Source: Isochrysis galbana (Eukaryota > Haptophyta > Isochrysidales > Isochrysidaceae). From it: a DNA stretch of 64,000 bases. The notes beneath the pieces are model-generated. The model was not told the DNA's origin and ran no database searches. It saw only the letters and a program-made list of their open reading frames with translations. The DNA lies in NCBI GenBank assembly GCA_018136815.1, contig CM030931.1, positions 5,028,148 through 5,092,147 of the forward strand, in the 5' to 3' direction. Positions 54,782 through 63,844 of the stretch are shown piece by piece; positions within the stretch are counted from its first letter, which is position 1; each line of letters begins with the position of its first letter. A program made the position numbers and the translations under genes.

Positions 54782-56089
54782 ATGGGGCAGGCGGACGTTG
54801 CCGGCGAGGTGAGCTTCCTGCGCGGGGAGGTGCACAGCCTGGAGCAGGTGATCTGCGCGGTGCGCCGGACTTGCGAGCAGGATACCGCGCGCCACGTACG
54901 CGCCATCAGCCTCGCGCACGAGCAGCTCGACGCGCTGAGAGAGAGCGAAGTGCGGCGCGAGGCTGAGCTCCTCTGCCTGTGCGATCAGATTGCTGCTCTG
55001 GAAGAGGAGAGGGAAGTAGCGGGCGAGACAGGTGTGGCGCAGGCGCGAGAGTGCGCGACGCTTGCCACCGCCTTCCAGCTCCTGCGTACTGAGCTACGCG
55101 GAGAGGAGTTCGCGTCCAGGATGGCCAGAGAGGCGGAGGGCTGCGCTCTCAGCATCGCAAAGACGTACCGCAACTTCGCGATCCAAGGCGCGACTCAGCT
55201 CGAGCGGGTCGAGGCGGAGATGTTGAAGTCGCGTAAAAGGGTAGAGGCTCGCCTCTCACATTTGGGTGCCACCGCTCAGGCGAGCCTGAGGCAGCGCTCC
55301 TTGCGGATCTTGCTGAATTTGGCGGCATCTGAAGCTTGTGCAGAAGCGTTGCGTCGGTGGATGGCATCAACAGCCGCGATGCGCAGGGCAGAGGCATATG
55401 TTGTGGGCATCAGCGCTGCTGTCAGGCGAGAGGTCACCTACAACACCACGCATAATCACCGCATGAAGACGCAGCTCAAGTCAGAGCGCATGGATGCGGC
55501 AAAAACGCTTCATGAGGCAAACACAAAAGTTGGACGCCTAGAGCAAGAGATTGCTCGACTAAGGATGGACGTGTCCACTGCAGAGGAGAAGTGGCGGCAA
55601 GCAGAAGAGGGCAAGCGAATAGCTCTATCAACGCTCGTATCTTTGCAAGGTTCTTTGCCACCTTCTCAGACGCATACCTCGTTCGCTGATGACACCGAGA
55701 TGGCAGATCATATTGATAATAATCTCACATCGCCTAGTGGCTCTTGCAATGAGCTGGATTGCTTGAGAAGAGAAGTGGAGGCGCTACGGGATGAGCTGTC
55801 ACAAAAACGCGAGCTCATTCGCCAGCTGAAGATCATGAACGAAGAGACAGAGATGGAGAGGAGATTCTGTGAGAGAGCACTCCGAGACGAGCGCAGGGTG
55901 GCGGAGGAAAGGACGCAGCGCGAGGCCGCCTTGATGGAAGAGGCCGCGATGAAGGAACAATGCAATGCCGAGCTGCATGCTGATTTGACGAGCCTGCTAA
56001 GTGAGTCCACAGAGACCAGGCTAGCTGTAGTGGATGCGCTCCTTTGTACGGGATTGGGCGACTATCGCCCTCGGTGGTCTTCTTGTTGA
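54782..56089 (+). CDS. Long coiled-coil protein
   Basis: ATG 54782 opens a single exon of 435 aa; the frame is open slightly upstream without ATG. Most of the length is Glu/Arg/Leu/Ala-rich heptad sequence (EVSFLRGEVHSLEQVICAV, ALRESEVRREAELLCLCDQI, EANTKVGRLEQEIARLRMDV, CLRREVEALRDELSQKRELI), with a less charged segment around residues 170-240 and a Ser/Thr-rich gap near 300-330. Such proteins are typical of cytoskeletal, basal-body or centrosomal structures, but no specific family is recognised. The last dozen residues may be intronic read-through. Confidence 0.65.
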   Translation: MGQADVAGEVSFLRGEVHSLEQVICAVRRTCEQDTARHVRAISLAHEQLDALRESEVRREAELLCLCDQIAALEEEREVAGETGVAQARECATLATAFQLLRTELRGEEFASRMAREAEGCALSIAKTYRNFAIQGATQLERVEAEMLKSRKRVEARLSHLGATAQASLRQRSLRILLNLAASEACAEALRRWMASTAAMRRAEAYVVGISAAVRREVTYNTTHNHRMKTQLKSERMDAAKTLHEANTKVGRLEQEIARLRMDVSTAEEKWRQAEEGKRIALSTLVSLQGSLPPSQTHTSFADDTEMADHIDNNLTSPSGSCNELDCLRREVEALRDELSQKRELIRQLKIMNEETEMERRFCERALRDERRVAEERTQREAALMEEAAMKEQCNAELHADLTSLLSESTETRLAVVDALLCTGLGDYRPRWSSC

Positions 56090-56273
56090 TATTGTGTGCG
56101 CTTGAGACATTGCGCTGTAAGGTGTGTAGCCGCGCTTGCACACGCTGGCACGAGCTTTTGTCGTTGGAGCCGTCGCCAAACATGGGTTCAAGAATTCTAT
56201 TCGACTGCGTCGAGTGTCTGCACTCTTGTTCTACTTCGCGGCTATACGGAAAAACTATTGTTATAGTTTCAGC

Positions 56274-56400
56274 GATGGCCAACTATCGTGAAGTCGATAG
56301 GGTCATGGCACACGCGCGCCTCCACTCCTCCTCTCCCGCCCACGCCCGCCGCGACGAACGATCAGGCCATGAGAAACGACGCGCCGTTGAAGCGGCCGCA
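56274..56400 (+). mobile_element. MERA repeat, short copy
   Basis: Hairpin ACTATCGTGAAGTCGATAG then GGTC-ATG (56305). The peptide starts MAHARLHSSSP and is only loosely related. Confidence 0.4.
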
Positions 56401-56435
56401 TGCAGGCAACCCCACCACCTAGGTGCACGCGAGCC

Positions 56436-56782
56436 TGTCGAATCAAGCGGATGCTTGTTCGTGGCAAGTCTCATTCGGGGCACAATCTTGAGAGAGAGAG
56501 AGAAAGAGGGAGGGGAAACGCGCTACATGACGACGGCACACGTGACCACCTCACAAAACTCAATCTACTAACACCACTCAATCAACAAAAGAATTGAGAA
56601 ACAAACATAAACGCTCGAAACAAACAAAGAAGGAGACAAATGAATTGACGAGCGATGTGAAGCCTCGGTGTTCAGTATGTCAAGCGAGCGGCGAACCATC
56701 GAGACAAGCCCTGAAAACAAAATTCGTTCGCACTGCTGTTGGCTCAAATGTCGAAGAAGAACAGGCATCCAATGGATCGCCA
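56436..56782 (-). mobile_element. LTR-like end of the methyltransferase element
   Basis: Its outer end (TTGATTCGACA on the minus strand, at 56436) and the next 200 bp align with the LTRs at 39.2/39.8 and 43.3 kb in the same orientation as the genes upstream. The inner end is less sure: TGGCGATCCATTGGATGCC resembles the LTR start without its central hairpin. The methyltransferase ORF runs into this LTR. Confidence 0.55.
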
Positions 56783-57506
56783 TCGCTCCAGCTACACCGA
56801 CGTAGGTGCGGCTGCGAAGAGCGCCACGGTGCGGTGAAGGAGACAGATTAGCCATGGCTGACTCACGGCTATCCACGACGCAGGTTGGCTGAAGGGGCGG
56901 CAGCCCTTTGGTAAGGTACAACCCGGTGGCTTTCTGGTGTCCAGTGCCGTGCTCCCATGGTTGGACAAATTGGGTCGGGGTCAACCCCCCGACTAAACGG
57001 CGAGCTTCCGCATGCATCCGAGGGTTCTCGACCGCTACAAACGGAGCAGTGGCGGAGGCCATTGACTTGAAGACGCGGGCGGCCGACTCAAGAGCGGCAC
57101 GACGTCCGGGTTCTTGGGAGAGCCATTGACTGCTGACGGCGGACAGGTACGTGCAGGGCGGGTGGGCGATAACTAGGTCCCAACCTAGGTTTTGGACATG
57201 AAGCGCGTCGCCTTGGAAGTGGGGCACGTAATCAATCTCGGAAGGATACAAATCGCACGTAGCTACATCAGCTCCGGCGAGCAGGAACATGGAGGAGACG
57301 ACGCCGCTAGTCTCACCAACGACGAGAACTCGTGGGGCGTGAGAGCCAGACGTCAGCCCGTCTTGGACTTGTTGACTCATCTTCGTGAGCTCAGCACAAA
57401 GGTCATCGAAGTGCTTAGGTAGCGCGGCGGCAGGCGAGGCTAAGGTGCCACTGCGCGGCCGGCGAAGCTCTTGGGCTGCCTCTGTGAGGTGCCGAGGTAG
57501 TACCAC
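56568..57506 (-). CDS. Phage-type DNA cytosine methyltransferase-like protein
   Basis: The open frame starts at a GTG (57506) overlapping the end of the Gag-like ORF; the first in-frame ATG is at 57380. The domain contains RVLVVGETSG (AdoMet loop), ATCDLYPSE, then WDLVIAHPPCTYLS with the catalytic-type PPC motif, the VAVENPRMHAEA motif VI-like ENP, and QFVQPWEHGTGHQKATGLYL ... GLPPLQPT and RSRTYVGVAGAMAIHW. That order is known from small phage-encoded m5C-type methylases. The domain looks complete. The last 66 codons are LTR-derived. The Gag-like ORF is in the -1 relative frame, with 67 nt of overlap. Activity is unproven. Confidence 0.7.
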   Translation of the reverse strand: MVLPRHLTEAAQELRRPRSGTLASPAAALPKHFDDLCAELTKMSQQVQDGLTSGSHAPRVLVVGETSGVVSSMFLLAGADVATCDLYPSEIDYVPHFQGDALHVQNLGWDLVIAHPPCTYLSAVSSQWLSQEPGRRAALESAARVFKSMASATAPFVAVENPRMHAEARRLVGGLTPTQFVQPWEHGTGHQKATGLYLTKGLPPLQPTCVVDSRESAMANLSPSPHRGALRSRTYVGVAGAMAIHWMPVLLRHLSQQQCERILFSGLVSMVRRSLDILNTEASHRSSIHLSPSLFVSSVYVCFSILLLIEWC

Positions 57507-58279
57507 CGCAGAGCCGCTAGCTCGTGCACGAAGAGAGGCGAGAGCGTGGAGAGCGGGTGACGGGGTATCATCGCGGGTGCGGGATCGGAAATCGAATTCG
57601 GCGGAACGGAGAACGGCGCGGCGGGCAAAGGTTGAGAAGGGAACTTCACCGAGGCCGGGGGAGCACCGATGGAGTTGTCTCCTTCTCCCACAAGCGGTGG
57701 CGAAGTTTCGACTCGAGGAGAAGTCTTAGTGCCCGCTGCTTGGCCCTGTAGAATGTTGAGTATCGTGTTGAATGTAGACCCCACCTCCCGCTGAAATTCT
57801 TCGTGGCGTTGGGCGGCTTGGAGGGTAGAGGACTCGAGGCGGTCGACAGCGCCGCGGAGAGCCTCGATCTGGACTTGTTGGTCCATGATTTGGGCGGCGC
57901 CGACGGTGGCGGTCGGAGGTGGAACGAAGTTACGTTTGGGGTACGAGTACGTCGACGGGGGTGGGACAAACTCTTCATATGGTGGGGGCTCGAAAGGAGG
58001 GAGGGACCGGACGGAACCCACATCATCTTCAGCACCAACCACAGAGGGATTGAGAGAGGAAGGAACACTTGGCAAAGGATCAGCGAAAGAAAGGAGGGGA
58101 AAGGCCGCCGGTGGAGCAACGGACGAGGGAGGACCCATTCCAGCTCTCCAGCTCCCGTTGACGGGGTGTGAGTAGAGGCCCGAGGAGGCGGCGGAACTTC
58201 GACCATCGGCGCGGAGAGGCGAGAGGAGGGGAGAACTGGCTCGGAAAGGCTCTCTTTTGAAGAAGGGAAGACCCCCCAC
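57440..58279 (-). CDS. Gag-like Pro-rich/coiled protein upstream of the methyltransferase
   Basis: No ATG opens the frame (first codon of the open stretch is GTG at 58279); MTSTSRSAVAL at 58403 in another frame is conserved in the 16.1-kb copy and may be the true N-terminus, implying a frameshift or intron. The body is Pro/Ser-rich with a PPPYEEFVPPPSTY motif, then a helical segment (DQQVQIEALRGAVDRLESST ... FNTILNILQGQ), then Pro-rich again. This layout matches the Gag-like ORF at 4.7-5.7 kb. No zinc knuckle. Considered the structural protein of the same mobile unit. Confidence 0.5.
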   Translation of the reverse strand: MGGLPFFKREPFRASSPLLSPLRADGRSSAASSGLYSHPVNGSWRAGMGPPSSVAPPAAFPLLSFADPLPSVPSSLNPSVVGAEDDVGSVRSLPPFEPPPYEEFVPPPSTYSYPKRNFVPPPTATVGAAQIMDQQVQIEALRGAVDRLESSTLQAAQRHEEFQREVGSTFNTILNILQGQAAGTKTSPRVETSPPLVGEGDNSIGAPPASVKFPSQPLPAAPFSVPPNSISDPAPAMIPRHPLSTLSPLFVHELAALRWYYLGTSQRQPKSFAGRAVAP

Positions 58280-58480
58280 GAGATATCTTGAGACCGGAGA
58301 ATGTTTTGGACGAATCTTCCTGCCGTCGGCCGAGGAGAGGCGGACGGAGAGAGAGAGAGAGAGAGTCTCGCAGAGCGACTGCAGAACGAGAAGTCGAAGT
58401 CATGCCGGTTTATTAACTTAAACGAGCCAACAATTATAGTAACAGCAAAAAAAATTCGAATCGCAAATTTCGAGACCAAA
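58280..58480 (-). mobile_element. 5' leader of the Gag-like/methyltransferase unit
   Basis: Inverted match to 16062-16400: TTGCTGTTACTATAATTG, AATAAACCGGCATGACTTCG, about six CT units, then CCAAAACATTCTCCGGTC. Upstream (58480-58635) no LTR is found before R1. Confidence 0.65.
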
Positions 58481-58635
58481 ATCTGCAAACCTGGACTTGA
58501 GACCATGGGGAAACCGAATCTGTGTGTCTTGTGCGTCAGCGGCAACACGGGGAGCTGTTCAATTGTAATTGTGAGCGCGTACCTTACACGAATATTCATG
58601 CCTACAGCCTTCAGATGGGCAGGAATACAACAGTC

Positions 58636-59229
58636 TCGCTCGTCCTGGCCCCTCGTGGCCAGCCCATCGCTCCAACCCCCCCTCCCCCCCTGGTCGACAG
58701 GCAGACAGGTGCAGATTGGCGGCCCCAGAGGCTCGGGAGCGCCAGCGAGGGAGAGGCAGGGGAGGCCAGGGCCCAGCCCCAGCCTCCTCTGCCCCCAGAG
58801 CTGGCCTCCAGGAGCCTCCAGGGGTCGCCAGGGGCAGCTGCAGGCCTGCCGCAGGCGCGCCATCGCGCGTGCCGCAGGAGAGGGGAGAGAGAGCGCGGAG
58901 AAGGGGGTGGGCGGAGCGAGAGCTCCGCTCACCGAAAAATAGGTAAGTCCCGCACCTGTTTACAGGATAAGGATAAGTCGGGGCTGAGGACGCCGCACGC
59001 CGCCCACTCGGAGACACAGGAGGAAGGGGGGGAATGATCACCGGGGGGGGGCGCGGGCCACCGGACCATATCTAAGCCCTTCACCCCTATCCCCCTAGTA
59101 GTGCACGGGGGGAGTCGCCTTATGGCGGGGGGAGAAGGGCCGGGGGAGTGGGGGTGTAGAAAGCTTCCTACGTGAGTAGAAAGTAGAGGGTCCACGGCCG
59201 CGTGTGCGGTGAGACTATTAAAAGGTTTA
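58636..59229 (-). mobile_element. R1 repeat lacking the constant end
   Basis: Nearly identical to 24.0-24.58 kb from the CGTCCTGGCCCCTCGTGG block to AGACTATTAAAAGGTTTA. The ACTAAGT end is absent, replaced by the methyltransferase element's flank. Confidence 0.8.
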
Positions 59230-59249
59230 TTTTATTTTTATTAGCATAC

Positions 59250-59801
59250 AAAGGGGGGGTCGGCCCCCCTAACGCTGAGCCCCTAGTTTCACGAGTGCCG
59301 CCCCCCTCCTGCGTTGTTTTACCCGAAAGGGGGTTTCCCCAGCGTGCGACTCGAGGAGAGGGCGTGCTGGGGTGTGCAGGGTCGGTGCGTACACTAGAGG
59401 GGGGAGAAATATCGAGGAGAGGGGCCTAGGGCAGTGCCCCAGACTGAAAAGTTGTGTCCAATTAGCTAGTGGGGTTGGCATAGGATATAACATTAATTAT
59501 TATTATCATATAGATAAGATGACGAGAGCCGGCACGGCAACTGGATTAATAGCAATGCTGATGGCACCAGCGGCAGCTTGTGGGTATGGCGATAACATCA
59601 ACATGAGCATGATGCACAATCTGGGCCTCCACGTCATACCCCGCAACAAGAGAGGTCTGTCAACATGGGCGTTTTCGATGGCCTAGAGCCTAGGGGTGTG
59701 GTGGTAGATGTCCTTCTTCTACGTGGCAGGGGTCCCGCTTCCCCCCACCGGGCCTCCTAGAGGACGGAAATTCGCCAGCCGTTGAGCAGTATCGAAAGTG
59801 A
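59250..59801. other. Spacer with repeat partner of 42.8-43.0 kb
   Basis: 59290-59450 is the diverged inverted partner of 42780-42990. No gene is recognised in the rest. Confidence 0.4.
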
Positions 59802-61321
59802 TCAAACGTAAGTGCTTAGACTCAGCCGCCGATCTAGCTTGCACCTGCGCGGATTCGGGAAGGGTAGGCGTGATGCACTACACGGTGCGTCCAAAACTGT
59901 CGCCGCAGATGAGCCTACCATACTGAACTGGGGCGAAAGAAGCGGGCCATGGCACACCTTGGATGCTGACGCACGACCAAACACGGTCGTATTGACTGAT
60001 GCGCAAAGGATTGTATTCCCTTGCCCCGAAACCGGAACTGCAGCAGCTCCATGAATGAAGGTATTTCTGAATACGGTTGCAGCAGATACAAATGCAGCAT
60101 CGAGGCTAGAGCTGCCAGTGTGTAAATTCTGCAGAAGGACGCCGCTGGGCGCGAGAAGGCGACGGCAGTCCGCGAGAAACACGTCTGAATAGAACTTAGG
60201 TGGTGTCACATTGTTCTCATCGTACACATCTATCACAATGACGTCAAATCGAGAGCTCGACACCGAAGAGTTCGCCGCTGCTGCGTGACGCACCCATTCG
60301 TACGCGTCGCCACACACGAGCGCAGTTCCATCTCGTCCACGTAGACCCAAACACGATGTTGCAGCATCGATGACAACCTGCACCAGAGAGTGCAGCCTTC
60401 AATTGACGATGGGCAAGGTAAGGTGGTGATAACTTGGCGCACCTGATCAAGCTCCACCGCGATCATTTGCGAGTCGGGACATAGGTGGGCAAAGAGAGAT
60501 GCGAGAGTTCCACCACCTAGACCGAGAAAAAGAAGCCGTAGGGGCTGCTCCATCTCCAGCCCTCCCTCCTGACGGCATGCACCCAACGCTGCCAAGCTTG
60601 CGGCTGCGGTCGTCTTCAAATACTCATTCGCAATGGCCTGCTCATCACAAGTGCCCGCACCCTTCAGCCGGTGGATGGACTGGACGGACCCTTGCCCCCC
60701 TGGCAGAATGAATCGCAGCGTCCGCCAGCCTTCCAAGTGTTCTCGCACCTCCACCTCACAGTTGGGGCTGACACTCGATGGCTGTGAAAATATAACTTTA
60801 CCCGTAGTGGACCAAAGATGCGCAGATCGCCAATCAGCGGGGTCATTGAATCTGTACCCATTTGATCCCAGCGCGGCGCGACTAATCAGCATGATCGGCA
60901 CAGCCCCCAGCCAGTCGACGGCCCAGCACAGCAGATGCGAATGGTCCTGTAGTGAGGTCAGCGCCTCGCCTGCTGCCATCTGGATGCTTGAGAGCGCAAT
61001 TCCATTGGCCACTATGCACGCTGGCACACCGAGCGCGAGCGACTCGGAGTCGCGCAGCACGGCACGAGAGAGAGGCAACGGCTTGTCATATTCGGGGTAC
61101 ACCCGCTCCGTGTCGGGCGCGCCGAGTGCCGGCAGCGGCAGGTGGCGTACGAGTGCCGAGGCGGAGAGCAGAGCAAGCGTTGGCGCTGCCCACTCGAGAA
61201 CGGCGGCGGCCGCGGCGGTGTGCGTCCCCCGGAAGTCGGCGTCGTGCGCCAGAAGTAGCAGTGTGCACGCCGCCGCTGCCGTCGAGCCCAGTGTCCGTGC
61301 CGGCAGCAGCATTCGCAGCAC
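59802..61321 (-). CDS. Spermidine-synthase-like (AdoMet-fold) protein with N-terminal membrane segments, two exons
   Basis: Exons are 61321-60443 and 60377-59802, GT-AG, phase 0 (484 aa). The first 150 residues have several hydrophobic spans (TLGSTAAAACTLLLLAH, AAPTLALLSASALV, LLCWAVDWLGAVPIMLI). From about residue 165 there is a spermidine-synthase/METTL13-type fold: SxxGKVIFSQ, RTLRFILPG, LRLLFLGLGGGTLASLFAH, VELDQ at the exon border, CGDAYEWV and FDVIVIDVYDENNVTPP, PSGVLLQNLH. The usual PAPT catalytic Asp pattern is altered (DVYDENN), so true aminopropyltransferase activity is doubtful. Likely an organelle- or ER-membrane methyltransferase-like protein. Confidence 0.75.
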
Positions 61322-61620
61322 GGCGGAGAGCCCGACCGCAGTGCCTCTTCACCAGGCGCGCGCGTGAGATCGAGAGCGCGCGAGTCTTCTCTCTGTTCTC
61401 TCTCTCGTCGCTTCTAATCATCGTCTCTCTTCCTTTTGTTGGCCCGCATACTATCTCCAGTATTGGGTGCTACGCACATTCGACCGGAGAGGCGTGGGCG
61501 CGTTTGCCTGCAACTAAAGTAGAACTAAATAAAACTATTGACTATGGATTGACATCTGGCCGCACTTACCATACTACGAACCCTTACTCACTATCACTCA
61601 CGAGCACGAGCAGACTCACA

Positions 61621-62145
61621 CTAGATGGGAGACAGGCCAAGCACGTGTGTGAGTGATGAGTGAAGCACAACAAACATATGAGCACAATGTCGACCATTTA
61701 CACGGATCCTGATCCTGAAAGACGCACCCGTATTGAGCCTACGCCTCACGTCGCGCTGCCTCGTGGCTCGCGCTTTCGGCGATTCCTGCGAGGGGGTTTC
61801 CGGGGTTGCTGGAACTTCGACTTCGACAGGAAGTAGACGTTGCCCCGAGTCCGAGATCATGTTGTGCTTCTTGGTGGCGATGTGGCTGCCGCGGGGATGC
61901 CTGCGAAATGCAGAACAAGATGGTTAGGTGTAAGCTACGAGGAGCGCGAGGCACAAGGCTGGGGCATCAGACAGGGCTGGAGCTAGTGGGGCACAGCGAT
62001 CGCACCTTAGCGTGTCGAGGCGCGATGGCTCTGCGCCCCCTGAATGCGATGCACTGCCGCCCACGCTGCGCAACAAATCGCTGCTGCGCCGCCGGCCCTC
62101 CTCCCACGCCGCATAGGCCTCTGCCTGCGCCAGCTCCGGCTCCGG
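61621..62145 (-). CDS. Partial gene of unknown function, two exons visible
   Basis: An exon ending at 62006 encodes LWHPEPELAQAEAYAAWEEG RRRSSDLLRSVGG; its start is near an AG at about 62147. It is joined by a GT-AG intron in phase 2 to 61900, giving HPRGSHIATKKHNMISDSGQ RLLPVEVEVPATPETPSQES and an Arg-rich tail; the frame stops at 61621. Composition and splice continuity support real exons. No upstream exon was found in the G-rich DNA that follows, so the 5' part is missing or further away. Family unknown. Confidence 0.45.
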
Positions 62146-62176
62146 GTGCCACAGGATGCCCCTGCCACCTTAACAT

Positions 62177-63132
62177 TGAAGGTTAGACATGATCATGGCC
62201 CTGAACCCCGTAATTGCTCGGCCTATAGAAGGTGGGCCCGGAGGGGAGGGGCGAGGGGCGAGGGGGGGGGGGGGGGACGGGGGAGGGGGGAGGGGAAGGG
62301 GGGGAGAGTTTTGCGCTTGGTTTCGTATTCCCGCTAAAACACCCATAAGTTTTGTGTGAGTTTCGCGCCGGCTCGCCTCTAGGGGAGTTTTGTGATAAGT
62401 TTCGCGAAACTCTTACCAGGCCCTACGTCCGTGACCCCTATTCCGTATCTACCGTAGCTATAAGAAAGCCATGATACAGCCGTATCTACCGTATCTCGGG
62501 GAGTCGTGAGTCGTGGGCCGTATCTCCCATGTAGGGTTCTAACGCGAGCCGAGGGCCTGAGAGGGGGGAGGTATAATCAGGTGGATAGATCTGTGCGCCT
62601 TGGGTTATAATGCGGTCATGTGTGTCGTGGCTTGGCGTCTTAGCCTGTTGGTGCATGGCTAGTGGCAGTTGCGGCACTAATATTCAGTTGTTATATATAT
62701 ACTACTATATATATAGGGCCCATGTGCCATGTGCGCTACTTTGGGCCTAGTTCAGGGGATGGTCATAGCTCCGATGACACAAGCGGGGCCTGGATTTATG
62801 CTATATGCTGCACGATACTGCATATGCAACAGCTGCAACCTGCAACAACCCATCTAGTCAGTTCATAGGCATAGGTACAACAAATAGTACTTGCATACAT
62901 TGGCAATGGCGGCTACAATTGAGGAGGTTTGTTTGTTGGACGACTGTCTCTCAATGCTGTCAGGCTGATATCTTGACAGACTGCCTCGTAAAGATCAGCG
63001 ATGGCAAATTTCATGTCCCAGCACGCCATGCACAAGCTATGGGCGATAGCTTACAGCATTCATTTTTACATTTCCTTCCTTTTGGCATACTTGGTCCGCA
63101 CGATACGTATCATGTTTTGATTATGGCCGTGC
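62177..63132. other. Spacer with G-rich tract
   Basis: 62230-62310 is a poly-G-rich tract with G-quadruplex potential on the plus strand. CGTATCTACCGTA repeats occur at about 62440-62530. No gene is recognised. Confidence 0.4.
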
Positions 63133-63765
63133 TCAATTGATAAGGGGGTCGTCATCGTCATAGTCGAAATGCGCTCCCTCGATGGCATCGCCATCCCAGC
63201 CCCCGTCATCAATCGGGGGTGGCGGAGTGGATGCTCCCGACTGCCCCTCCTTTTCCATGCGCTCAAGTTTCGCAATCACACTATCAATCTTGTCGTTGAG
63301 ACGTATGAGGGTGCTGATGACAGACTCAAGAGAGGTGAGGATGCGCTTGTTCGATAGCTCATTGTCCGCGGAGCCAGATGCTCCTCCTGCTGCCTCCCGC
63401 ACCTGGTTGAGTAGCTCTGATGCCATGAGCTTTTGTTTGAAGTTCTCGACGCCGCCAAGGTCATCGTCGTGCTCTGCGTTGTCTCCCAGGCCGAAGTGGG
63501 CCTCTTCGTCAACATACCAGTCTGCCCTGTTTGTCTGCGGCCTCTCCGTCTTCTTCGCTGCCTGGTCGGCTTCCCACCGCCTCTGGGCCTCAAGCTGCGC
63601 ATCCCATGTGTCGCTTGTGTCCATGGCGTCGAGTTCCTCATCGTCGATCTGGCAGACAGGGCGGAGGCCGATGCGCGCCTTGACGAGCGAGGGGTGAGCG
63701 CAAAACCCAACGCCCCCCAGGCGCACCCCCAGCGCCAGGGGTGCGAGTGCGAGAACCGCCAACAT
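63133..63765 (-). CDS. Unknown protein with signal or plastid-targeting N-terminus, 210 aa
   Basis: Start chosen at ATG 63765 because it gives a hydrophobic leader at once (MLAVLALAPLALGVRLGGV), followed by GFCAHPSL, which could be a bipartite plastid presequence of the secondary-plastid type (inference). An in-frame ATG at 63846 would add 27 residues and bury the leader. The mature part is acidic and helical (EELDAMDTSDTWDAQLEAQR, GLGDNAEHDDDLGGVENFKQ, a Leu/Ile coiled segment ILTSLESVISTLIRLNDKID) with an Asp-rich tail. Single exon. No family recognised. Confidence 0.6.
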   Translation of the reverse strand: MLAVLALAPLALGVRLGGVGFCAHPSLVKARIGLRPVCQIDDEELDAMDTSDTWDAQLEAQRRWEADQAAKKTERPQTNRADWYVDEEAHFGLGDNAEHDDDLGGVENFKQKLMASELLNQVREAAGGASGSADNELSNKRILTSLESVISTLIRLNDKIDSVIAKLERMEKEGQSGASTPPPPIDDGGWDGDAIEGAHFDYDDDDPLIN

Positions 63766-63844
63766 CTGGCCGTGTGGCGGGAGTGGGAGGCGGCCCCTGC
63801 GAGCGCCCGAGACTTCTTGCAAGGAACTCTCGGGCTCTACGTTC

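Noticed and set aside
57440-57506. Programmed -1 frameshift site between Gag-like ORF and methyltransferase
   Set aside because: The frame relation fits, but no slippery heptamer is present in the overlap; a plain mutation, an intron or separate translation is equally possible.
59520-59686. Small ORF MTRAGTATGLIAMLM...
   Set aside because: Short, Ala/Met-rich, no neighbour or repeat support.
61806-62186. Plus-strand ORF rich in Cys/Pro/Arg
   Set aside because: It is the antisense of exons whose minus-strand frames join across a proper GT-AG intron.
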